Below, piece after piece: positions 1 to 5,220 of a DNA stretch of 5,220 bases (position 1 is the stretch's first letter; every line of letters starts with the position of its first letter). The notes under the pieces are model-generated. The model had not been told where the DNA came from and did not search any database. It worked only from the letters and a program-made list of their open reading frames with translations. This DNA comes from an uncultured Bacteroidia bacterium. GTDB lineage: Bacteria; Bacteroidota; Bacteroidia; SpSt-205. The translations under genes were made by a program, and so were the position numbers. Location: the NCBI GenBank assembly GCA_937995505.1, contig CALKJV010000170.1:1-5220 (forward strand), in the 5' to 3' direction.

Positions 1-1164
1 GGCGCGCTTGTGCTGAATGGCCAAACCCAGACCCTGCGGGGCAGCTTCGCCATACGGACCGACACGCTGCGTCTCTTGGGCACTGATCCTAAAATTCTCT
101 CTACCGATCTTTACATCGACCGCCTCTTAGAGCTAGGGAATGCAGAGCTACGCACGCAAAACCGCTCTGCTGCCGTACGCAATCCCGACCCCGCTGCCAT
201 CACTCGCCAAAGTGGCTTTGTCAGCACCGACCCAGGTGGCTACTTGGAGCGAGCTACAGACCGGGTAGCCACCTACCTATTTCCTGTAGGGAGTGCTACA
301 CCACTTCGCTATAGGCCAGTAGAGATCGTGCCCAGTACGGGAGCGGCTCATCGCTACGCTGTACGCCTCGCCAACGCCGATCCTACCACAGAAGGCCGTC
401 CCAGAGACCAAAGGCATCCCGACCTCTGCGAAATCAACCCCCTCTACGACCACTACATCAACCGTTTAGCTGGCAGTGACCCCGCCGAACTGCGCCTATA
501 CTACGGCGCTGGCGACCCCATCACCGGCCCCATCGCCCAGTGGAAAACCGCACTCTGGGTACCCACTCCAGCCCAAGCTATACCCTCTGGCTGGAGCCTA
601 CCCGGATGGAATGACTTCTCTGAGCCTTACTTCGCTTTCTCTGAGCGAGCTGTGCAAGTTTCCCTTACGGCCTCCGCTGATACCGTAGAAGTAGGCCAGC
701 CCGTGTCTTTTACCGCTACAAGCCAGCCTGCAACCACTACTTATACCTGGCAATTTGGAGAAGGTACGATTCGCCCCGGCGGGAGCAGCGAAACCTTCTC
801 TTATACGCAACCAGGTACCTACATCGTACGAGCCAGCGCCCCGCCATGTAGTGATACGGCAGCTCGCACAGTAGTAGTGATTGCTCCTGCCTTGATAAAT
901 ATCCCTACGGTATTCTCGCCCAATCAGGACGGCATCAATGACACTTGGGGCATAGAGCTGCGAGGGCAAGTAAAGTCCCTCCGTTGGCAAGTCTATGACC
1001 GCTGGGGCATCAAAGTAGCCGAAGGTAATAGCTCTACCGCCCGCTGGGACGGTACCCGAAATGGCCAGCCCTGCCCAGAAGGCGCTTACATCTTCATTGT
1101 AGAGCTAGAAACCCTAAGCGGAGAGAAGTTCACCCGCAGCGGAACCCTCTCCCTCCTGCGATAG
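1..1164 (+). CDS. Secreted surface protein with PKD domain and T9SS type B (CHU_C) C-terminal domain, 5'-truncated by window
   Basis: The reading frame is open from base 1 to the TAG at 1162-1164 (387 residues visible), so the true start lies upstream; the GTG at base 10 is most likely an internal valine. Residues about 1-215 are a beta-rich region I cannot assign to a named domain. Residues about 220-296 form a PKD-like Ig fold, with the typical YTWQFGEG strand (about 248-255) and a PGTYIV strand near the end. Residues about 300-387 match the gliding-motility-associated C-terminal domain: a VFSPNQDGIND motif, then YDRWG, then WDG, then a GAYIFIVE strand, ending in a short basic tail. In Bacteroidota this domain is the type B signal that sends proteins through the type IX secretion system to the cell surface or medium. 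The protein is probably an adhesin or other extracellular structural protein; no catalytic motif is visible. The domain call is firm, the biological role is unknown. Confidence 0.9.
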   Translation, partial: GALVLNGQTQTLRGSFAIRTDTLRLLGTDPKILSTDLYIDRLLELGNAELRTQNRSAAVRNPDPAAITRQSGFVSTDPGGYLERATDRVATYLFPVGSATPLRYRPVEIVPSTGAAHRYAVRLANADPTTEGRPRDQRHPDLCEINPLYDHYINRLAGSDPAELRLYYGAGDPITGPIAQWKTALWVPTPAQAIPSGWSLPGWNDFSEPYFAFSERAVQVSLTASADTVEVGQPVSFTATSQPATTTYTWQFGEGTIRPGGSSETFSYTQPGTYIVRASAPPCSDTAARTVVVIAPALINIPTVFSPNQDGINDTWGIELRGQVKSLRWQVYDRWGIKVAEGNSSTARWDGTRNGQPCPEGAYIFIVELETLSGEKFTRSGTLSLLR

Positions 1165-1169
1165 ATATA

Positions 1170-1197
1170 AGAGAGGTTGGGATAAGGCCGCCTCTCT
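1170..1197 (+). other. Weak hairpin just after the surface-protein gene
   Basis: AGAGAGG (1170-1176) can pair with CCTCTCT (1191-1197) around a 14-base loop, starting 6 bases after the stop codon. No T-tract follows, so it is not a convincing intrinsic terminator. It may protect the mRNA 3' end, or be chance in a CT-rich stretch. Confidence 0.25.
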
Positions 1198-1198
1198 C

Positions 1199-1267
1199 TC
1201 TGTGTGCCCTCCGTGTCTCCGTGGTTTTATCTTCTTTTTCACCACAGAGGCACACAGAACACGGAGG
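1199..1267. repeat. Imperfect inverted repeat in the intergenic region upstream of nrdB
   Basis: The core arms are 1205-1225 and 1241-1261, around a 15-base pyrimidine-rich loop (1226-1240). Counting by eye, 16 of 21 positions pair on the + strand (one as G-T), and pairing continues patchily out to 1199/1267. The inner GTGGT/ACCAC is perfect. Four of the five + strand mismatches are C-A, which become G-U pairs in an RNA read from the - strand, so the fold is better in that direction. The octamer GGTTTTAT recurs directly at 1223-1230 and 1266-1273. The ACCACAGAGGCACACAG-type arm resembles, from memory, a degenerate intergenic repeat seen in many environmental bacterial genomes. It could be a REP- or MITE-like remnant; no transposase is nearby. 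Confidence 0.55.
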
Positions 1268-1353
1268 TTTTATACAGAGTAGAGGCGCATCCACCTTCCC
1301 CTTTTCCACAATCTTTTCACTCCACTCTGAAACTCATGCCCTTTCCAAGCTGT

Positions 1354-1361
1354 TAATTTTG
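1354..1361 (+). promoter_or_regulatory. Putative Bacteroidota -7 promoter element (TAATTTTG) of nrdB
   Basis: TAATTTTG matches the TAnnTTTG -7 consensus of the Bacteroidota housekeeping sigma factor. It ends 6 bases before the proposed ATG at 1368, so transcription would begin at or next to the start codon, giving a leaderless or nearly leaderless mRNA. No clear TTTG -33 element is seen at the expected distance (about 1327-1336 reads CTGAAACTC-like sequence), which lowers confidence. Confidence 0.45.
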
Positions 1362-1367
1362 GGTGCT

Positions 1368-2453
1368 ATGGCGACGCAAACCTACCGCTTCGGAGGACGT
1401 GAGTTCGTCCTGGACGTAACGAAAGCCGAGCAGGCTATTGCTGAAAAGCAGGTAATCAATGGCCGCATCACGATGGCTTTCAACCTCCTACCCCTTAAGT
1501 ACCCGTGGGCGTACGACCTCTACCGCACCATGAAGGCCAACCATTGGGAGCCTGAGGACATTCCTATGCATAAAGACGTAGCCCAATGGAAAAGTAGCGA
1601 AATCACGGACCTTGACCGCTGGATCATCCGCATGGCGGTGGGCTACTTCTCGGCGGCGGAGGGGATTGTGGGAGATAATATCCTCCATGTGGTGCGTGAG
1701 CTTGTTACCGCCAGCGAACTCAAACTCGTCCTTGGCCGTCACGCCCACGAGGAAAATGTCCATGCCGACTCGCTTCTGTATATGATTTCCTCACTGGGCA
1801 TTGACCCTTATGAGTGCGAGGCCATGTTTGTAGATGTGCCCACTATCCGAGCTAAAAATGCCTTCGTAACGCAAATATCCCATACCCTTCGGCGAGACCT
1901 GAACCTCACCCAGACTGCTAATAAGCAACTGCTCGCAAAAAACATCTTCACCTTTGGGCTGGTGATGGAAGGGACGCAGTTCTATGGACTTTTTGGCATG
2001 GTACTGAGCCTGTATCGGCAAGGAAAGTTTCCAGGCATCGGCCAAATGTTCCGTTACACGCTGCGGGATGAGAGTAACCATATTGAGCTTTTCCGCCGCC
2101 TCCTTTTAGAACTGGTCCAGGAAAATCCCGATATCTGGACGCCCGCTTTTCAAGAGGAGCTGCGGACTACGATGGCAGAAGGAGTGCGTTTAGAAGAAGA
2201 GTTTATCCAAGATACGCTGCCTCTGCCCGCCATAGGGCTCAAGACCGAAGAGTTTGTGGAATACATTCGCTATATTTCCAATCGGCGCTTACAAAGTGTA
2301 GGGTTAGAGCCGCTTTTCCCCGGAGCGCAAAATACGCTGCCTTGGCTAGCGGAGCTCATGGATATTCGCAAGGAACAAAACTTTTTTGAAGGCCGCGTAA
2401 CAGAATATCGCAAAGCCTCTGCCCTCGCAGTGACCAGCGATGATGAGCTATAA
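1368..2453 (+). CDS. nrdB: Ribonucleoside-diphosphate reductase small subunit (R2), class Ic-like with Leu at the radical-Tyr site
   Basis: This is the small subunit of class I ribonucleotide reductase, which supplies the oxidising equivalent that lets the NrdA large subunit turn ribonucleotides into deoxyribonucleotides. I chose the ATG at 1368 (361 aa): family similarity begins there, and the 49 in-frame codons upstream run through the intergenic repeat. Predicted dimetal ligands are E98, E129, H132, E201, E235 and H238, with spacing as in the Chlamydia R2. The position of E. coli Tyr122 (four after H132) is Leu136, followed by Leu and Tyr138. R2 proteins with Phe, Leu or Val there form class Ic, which uses a Mn/Fe cofactor instead of a tyrosyl radical. 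W60 and D234 fit the radical-transfer path, as does Y347 in the C-terminal VTEYRKA tail. No nrdA lies in the window. Family identity is firm; the Mn/Fe cofactor is inferred. Confidence 0.93.
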   Translation: MATQTYRFGGREFVLDVTKAEQAIAEKQVINGRITMAFNLLPLKYPWAYDLYRTMKANHWEPEDIPMHKDVAQWKSSEITDLDRWIIRMAVGYFSAAEGIVGDNILHVVRELVTASELKLVLGRHAHEENVHADSLLYMISSLGIDPYECEAMFVDVPTIRAKNAFVTQISHTLRRDLNLTQTANKQLLAKNIFTFGLVMEGTQFYGLFGMVLSLYRQGKFPGIGQMFRYTLRDESNHIELFRRLLLELVQENPDIWTPAFQEELRTTMAEGVRLEEEFIQDTLPLPAIGLKTEEFVEYIRYISNRRLQSVGLEPLFPGAQNTLPWLAELMDIRKEQNFFEGRVTEYRKASALAVTSDDEL

Positions 2454-2481
2454 GCAACTCTAAAGGGATTCTCTCCACAAA

Positions 2482-2517
2482 AAGAGGGGGCATGAAAAGC
2501 CCCCTCTTAGTTTTTTT
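2482..2517 (+). terminator. Intrinsic terminator of nrdB
   Basis: A perfect 10-bp stem, AAGAGGGGGC (2482-2491) with GCCCCCTCTT (2499-2508), closes a 7-base loop. Two bases after the stem comes a run of seven T (2511-2517). It starts 28 bases after the nrdB stop codon, so it should end that transcript before atpD. Confidence 0.9.
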
Positions 2518-2522
2518 CTGCA

Positions 2523-2530
2523 TACCTTTG
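2523..2530 (+). promoter_or_regulatory. Putative Bacteroidota -7 promoter element (TACCTTTG) of atpDC
   Basis: TACCTTTG, followed by C, is an exact match to the TAnnTTTG consensus. It ends 4 bases before the atpD ATG at 2535, so the mRNA probably starts at or next to the start codon. No purine-rich ribosome binding site precedes the ATG, in line with a leaderless message. The expected -33 position would fall inside the nrdB terminator stem, and no TTTG is seen there. A separate promoter is also needed because the terminator isolates atpDC from nrdB. Confidence 0.6.
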
Positions 2531-2534
2531 CCGC

Positions 2535-4061
2535 ATGGAGCAGCCTACTGCGACCGGAAAGGTCGTCCAAATCATCGGCGCCGTCGTAGATGTGGAATTT
2601 GACTCAAAAGATGGATACCTACCTGAGATCTACGACGCCCTCCTCTTGGAAGCCCGAGGAAATAAAGTCTACCTGGAAGTACAGCAGCACCTCGGCGAGT
2701 ATCGGGTACGCACGGTGGCTATGGATAGCACCGATGGCTTCAAGCGGGGAGATACCGTTCGGGCCTTAGGTGGTCCCATCTCCATACCCGTCGGAGAAAG
2801 CATCCGGGGCCGACTGATCAATGTAGTTGGAGAACCGATTGATGGCCTCCCACCCATTCAGAGCCAGAAACGCTATCCCATCCATCGCCCAGCCCCTCCT
2901 TTTGAGGAACTCTCTACCGAACCGCGCGTGCTCCTCACTGGAATCAAAGCCATTGACCTCCTCATCCCTTACAAAAAGGGCGGAAAGATTGGACTCTTCG
3001 GGGGGGCTGGTGTAGGTAAAACTGTGTTGATTATGGAGCTTATCAATAACATCGCCAAAGCTCATAAAGGTCTCTCGGTATTCGCTGGTGTAGGCGAAAG
3101 AACCCGAGAAGGCAATGACCTCCTGCGAGAAATGATAGAGGCTGGAGTGGCTCGCTACGGAGAAGCCTTCAAACACAGCATGGAGAAAGGTGGCTGGGAC
3201 CTCAGCCAAGTCAAACTCAATGAACTTCAAGAGTCTCAAATCACCCTTGTTTTCGGCCAGATGAACGAGCCCCCCGGCGTACGCGCTCGCGTAGCCGTAA
3301 CGGGCGTCACCATCGCCGAGTACTTCCGGGATGGCGAACCCGAAGATACGACGGGGCGAGATGTGCTGTTTTTCATAGACAATATCTTCCGCTTTGTGCA
3401 GGCAGGCTCTGAAGTATCTGCGCTTCTCGGGCGTATCCCCTCCGCCGTAGGCTATCAGCCTACCCTCGCCACAGAAATGGGCTCTCTCCAAGAGCGCATC
3501 ACCTCTACCCGACGCGGCTCCATCACTTCCATCCAAGCCATCTATGTGCCTGCGGATGACTATACAGACCCTGCGCCCGCTACGACCTTCGCTCACTTAG
3601 ACGCTACTACTGAGCTTTCCCGGGCTATCGCTGAATTGGGCATTTATCCCGCGATTGACCCACTCACTTCCACCTCTCAAATGCTCAATCCCGAAATAGA
3701 CGAGAAAACCGTGAAAAGCCACTACCAGACAGCCCAGCGGGTCAAAGCTATCTTACAGCGCTACAAGGAGCTGCAAGATATCATCAACATTCTCGGCCGC
3801 GAAGAGCTCTCCGAAGAAGACAAGCTCGTAGAAGCCCGTGCCCGTAAGGTACAGCGCTTTTTGAGTCAGCCCTTCCATGTGGCAGAAGCCTTCACGGGTA
3901 TGCCCGGGGTTTTCGTGCCGATAGAAGAGACGGTACGGGGCTTCAAGATGATCTTGGATGGGGAGCTGGACCACCTGCCCGAGCAAGCCTTCTACATGGT
4001 GGGCACGATTGATCAGGCGATTGAGAAAGGCAAAAAGATCTTAGCTGAGGTAGGCGCATGA
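2535..4061 (+). CDS. atpD: F1Fo ATP synthase subunit beta
   Basis: This is the catalytic beta subunit of F-type ATP synthase (508 aa), part of the membrane-bound F1 head on the cytoplasmic side; it makes ATP from ADP and phosphate using the ion gradient. An N-terminal beta-barrel (about 1-85) precedes the nucleotide-binding domain. The P-loop GGAGVGKT is at 156-163, the catalytic Glu and neighbouring Arg are E188 and R189 in GERTREGND, and Walker B ends at D282 in FFIDN. Y371 in LGIYPAIDP is the likely adenine-stacking Tyr. The DELSEED loop reads EELSEED (423-429), a conservative change. The protein is longer than the roughly 460 residues usual for proteobacteria, partly through an insertion at about 205-235 (YGEAF...GGWDLSQV) of the kind I know from Bacteroidota. 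The stop overlaps the atpC start as ATGA. All expected catalytic motifs are present, so it should be functional. Confidence 0.98.
   Translation: MEQPTATGKVVQIIGAVVDVEFDSKDGYLPEIYDALLLEARGNKVYLEVQQHLGEYRVRTVAMDSTDGFKRGDTVRALGGPISIPVGESIRGRLINVVGEPIDGLPPIQSQKRYPIHRPAPPFEELSTEPRVLLTGIKAIDLLIPYKKGGKIGLFGGAGVGKTVLIMELINNIAKAHKGLSVFAGVGERTREGNDLLREMIEAGVARYGEAFKHSMEKGGWDLSQVKLNELQESQITLVFGQMNEPPGVRARVAVTGVTIAEYFRDGEPEDTTGRDVLFFIDNIFRFVQAGSEVSALLGRIPSAVGYQPTLATEMGSLQERITSTRRGSITSIQAIYVPADDYTDPAPATTFAHLDATTELSRAIAELGIYPAIDPLTSTSQMLNPEIDEKTVKSHYQTAQRVKAILQRYKELQDIINILGREELSEEDKLVEARARKVQRFLSQPFHVAEAFTGMPGVFVPIEETVRGFKMILDGELDHLPEQAFYMVGTIDQAIEKGKKILAEVGA
4047..4050 (+). promoter_or_regulatory. Possible Shine-Dalgarno (GAGG) for atpC
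   Basis: GAGG inside the last codons of atpD lies 7 bases before the atpC ATG, a normal spacing. It supports the chosen start. It also contrasts with nrdB and atpD, whose starts have no such site but have a -7 promoter element directly upstream. The match is only four bases. Confidence 0.35.
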
Positions 4062-4291
4062 AAGTAGCCGTTTACAGCCCCGAAGGCCCCTTGTATGTGG
4101 GAGAAGCGCGCAGGGTGCGTGCAGTAGGGGTAGAAGGGAGCTTTGAGGTGCTGGATGGACACGCCCCTCTAATTGCTCAGCTCGCTGCGGGCCCGCTATC
4201 TATCCTCACGACCGCAGAAGAAAAGCGCTTTGAACTCACAGGCGGCTTTTTGTGGGTAGAAAGCGACACTGTACGCGTGGTAGCTTCATAA
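4058..4291 (+). CDS. atpC: F1Fo ATP synthase subunit epsilon, short form lacking the C-terminal helical domain
   Basis: This is the epsilon subunit of the central rotor stalk, linking gamma to the c-ring. At 77 residues it contains only the N-terminal beta-sandwich: an opening strand (MKVAVYSPEG), the family hallmark FEVLDGHAPL at about 29-38, a following AAGPLSIL strand, and a final GGFLWVESDTVRVVA pair of strands. The C-terminal two-helix domain, which in the roughly 135-residue E. coli protein can extend and inhibit ATP hydrolysis, is absent. Short epsilon proteins are common in Bacteroidota, so this is probably native and not a truncation: the frame ends in a clean TAA shortly before a terminator. 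The ATG overlaps the atpD stop by 4 bases (ATGA), implying translational coupling and fixed stoichiometry. Rotor coupling should be intact, but epsilon-type autoinhibition is not expected. Confidence 0.94.
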   Translation: MKVAVYSPEGPLYVGEARRVRAVGVEGSFEVLDGHAPLIAQLAAGPLSILTTAEEKRFELTGGFLWVESDTVRVVAS

Positions 4292-4317
4292 GTCCATACC
4301 TCCTCCCTTAAAACCTT

Positions 4318-4351
4318 ATGCGGGCGCTCTTACAGGCGCCCGCATGTTTTT
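4318..4351 (+). terminator. Intrinsic terminator of atpDC, possibly bidirectional
   Basis: A perfect 10-bp GC-rich stem, ATGCGGGCGC (4318-4327) with GCGCCCGCAT (4336-4345), has an 8-base loop. It is followed after one base by TTTTT (4347-4351). On the other strand the stem is followed, after AAGG, by TTTT, a weaker tract that could serve the convergent gene ending at 4373. It starts 26 bases after the atpC stop. Confidence 0.85.
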
Positions 4352-4372
4352 ATAAGGGGGATGGAACTGCGA

Positions 4373-5220
4373 TTACGGCAGGAAGACCCGCTGGGTTTTT
4401 TCGCCGGATCGCAAGATATAAACCCCAGAAGGCAGCGGTAGGGTATGCGTGCCCCTTCCAAGCTCAGCTTGCCAGACCCGCTGCCCTAAAAGGGTATAGG
4501 CTTCTACATGCAGCGGTTCATCGCTAAATACCTGCAAGGTATGCTGCCCAGGGTCTACGTGCCAGTGAGGCGTTTGGGCTTGGGCTAAAAGCTCCACCGT
4601 GCGAGAGTAAACAGGAGAGGCCCCGGGCTCTTCTACCCGCAGCCGATAGAACCACCGCTCGGCAGGGGGCGGCAGCTCATCCCGGACTCTATAGAAAGAC
4701 GCAGGCCCTTGCGCTGGCACAAACCGCACAGGAATAAACGACTTACCTGGCACGCTACGCTCCACCCAATAGCCCGTTAGGCCCTCCTCTACCGCCGTAG
4801 CCCAGCTAAGCTCATTGTAGGTAGCAAAAACTTTGCCTTCCAATTGGCTCGCCCATACCACCGGCAGTACCGTGCAAGAAAGAGTCGCTTGGTCCTGGCA
4901 GTACGGGTACTTAGCAGAGACGGATGTTACATTGAAGGTAATCGTAACTCCTGTGGCACTTGTATTTACAGGAAAGGTGAGCAGCGCTTCCGGCCAATTG
5001 GGATCCGTGTTATTGAAGGTGATGGTAGGCGTATTTCCTAAGAGACCTGGCGGATTGGTAGTGATGTTATAGGAGATAGAGCTCCAGGGAATCTCATGCC
5101 ACCACCGCAACCGCACTTGCACCCCGTTACTGCCCGTGCAGTTGAGGATCTCAGAGAAAACCCGCCACTTATTCGGATCTATGTCTAGCACGAAGGTATG
5201 TTCCTCGGTATTGGTATACC
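4373..5220 (-). CDS. Secreted protein with Fn3-like region and T9SS type A C-terminal sorting domain, 5'-truncated by window
   Basis: The frame reads on the - strand from the window edge to the TAA at 4375-4373 (281 residues visible). It stays open past 5191 to base 5218, so the GTG at 5191 is an internal valine and the gene starts outside. Residues about 1-115 look like the end of Ig-like or repeat beta domains rich in Asn/Thr, with an NxT-rich stretch and cysteines near CTG, YCQD and SCTV. Residues about 120-210 resemble the fibronectin-type domain that often precedes T9SS tails, with NELSWATAVE, then YWVERS, then FYRVRDE. Residues about 216-281 are the type A sorting domain: a LQVF strand, YTLLGQRVW, a short hairpin, LPSGVYILR, and a final strand with basic residues (KTQRVFLP). 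This tail normally sends the protein through the type IX system and is cleaved on surface anchoring. No catalytic domain is visible, so the function is unknown. Confidence 0.88.
   Translation of the reverse strand, partial: YTNTEEHTFVLDIDPNKWRVFSEILNCTGSNGVQVRLRWWHEIPWSSISYNITTNPPGLLGNTPTITFNNTDPNWPEALLTFPVNTSATGVTITFNVTSVSAKYPYCQDQATLSCTVLPVVWASQLEGKVFATYNELSWATAVEEGLTGYWVERSVPGKSFIPVRFVPAQGPASFYRVRDELPPPAERWFYRLRVEEPGASPVYSRTVELLAQAQTPHWHVDPGQHTLQVFSDEPLHVEAYTLLGQRVWQAELGRGTHTLPLPSGVYILRSGEKTQRVFLP

Noticed and set aside
598..990. A 130-codon minus-strand frame inside the PKD/type B surface-protein gene
   Set aside because: It overlaps well-matched PKD and CHU_C coding sequence and its translation shows no domain-like pattern.
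1191..1204. CT/GT-rich run (CCTCTCTCTCTGTG) as a possible microsatellite or phase-variable tract
   Set aside because: Only about four CT units are present, they lie outside any coding region, and they do not sit in a promoter spacer, so there is no basis for calling phase variation.
1221..1367. A longer N-terminus for NrdB starting at the GTG at 1221
   Set aside because: The extra 49 codons run through the inverted repeat and the putative promoter, and their translation does not resemble R2 proteins. The ATG at 1368 gives the expected length.
2766..3596. A 276-codon open frame on the minus strand opposite atpD
   Set aside because: It lies wholly antisense to strongly conserved atpD codons, has no recognisable domain or promoter, and its length follows from codon bias in the real gene.
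4318..4527. A 69-codon plus-strand frame starting in the atpDC terminator
   Set aside because: Its start codon is part of the terminator stem, and the rest is antisense to the type A sorting domain of the convergent gene.
4833..5072. Plus-strand frames of 79 and 65 codons within 4833-5072
   Set aside because: Both are antisense to the T9SS substrate gene and show no independent support.

Overview
The window looks like an ordinary chromosomal segment of a Bacteroidota bacterium. Three signs point there. Two genes encode surface proteins ending in type IX secretion system (T9SS) sorting domains, one type B and one type A. The ATP synthase beta subunit has an insertion that I associate with this phylum. 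The two intergenic starts carry TAnnTTTG promoter -7 elements and no clear Shine-Dalgarno sequence. I cannot name a genus.

Layout, left to right. Bases 1-1164 (+) are the 3' part of a large secreted protein with a PKD domain and a type B (CHU_C / gliding-motility-associated) C-terminal domain. Bases 1165-1367 are non-coding and hold an imperfect inverted repeat (about 1199-1267) and a probable promoter directly before the next gene. Bases 1368-2453 (+) encode a ribonucleotide reductase small subunit whose six metal ligands are intact but whose radical-tyrosine position is leucine, which indicates a class Ic-like enzyme. A strong terminator (2482-2517) follows, and only 5 bases separate it from the next -7 element. 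Bases 2535-4061 and 4058-4291 (+) are atpD and atpC, overlapping by ATGA and forming a short F1-ATPase operon that ends in a terminator at 4318-4351. Bases 4373-5220 (-) are the 3' part of a convergent gene for a second secreted protein with a type A T9SS tail; its 5' end lies outside the window.

Functionally, nrdB (dNTP synthesis) and atpDC (energy conservation) are housekeeping genes in separate transcription units between two cell-surface genes. No other atp genes and no nrdA are present. I found no mobile element, CRISPR array, RNA gene or defence system, and nothing that justifies claiming a new multi-gene system. The points most worth following are the Leu-type R2 protein, the two apparently leaderless promoters, and the inverted repeat upstream of nrdB.
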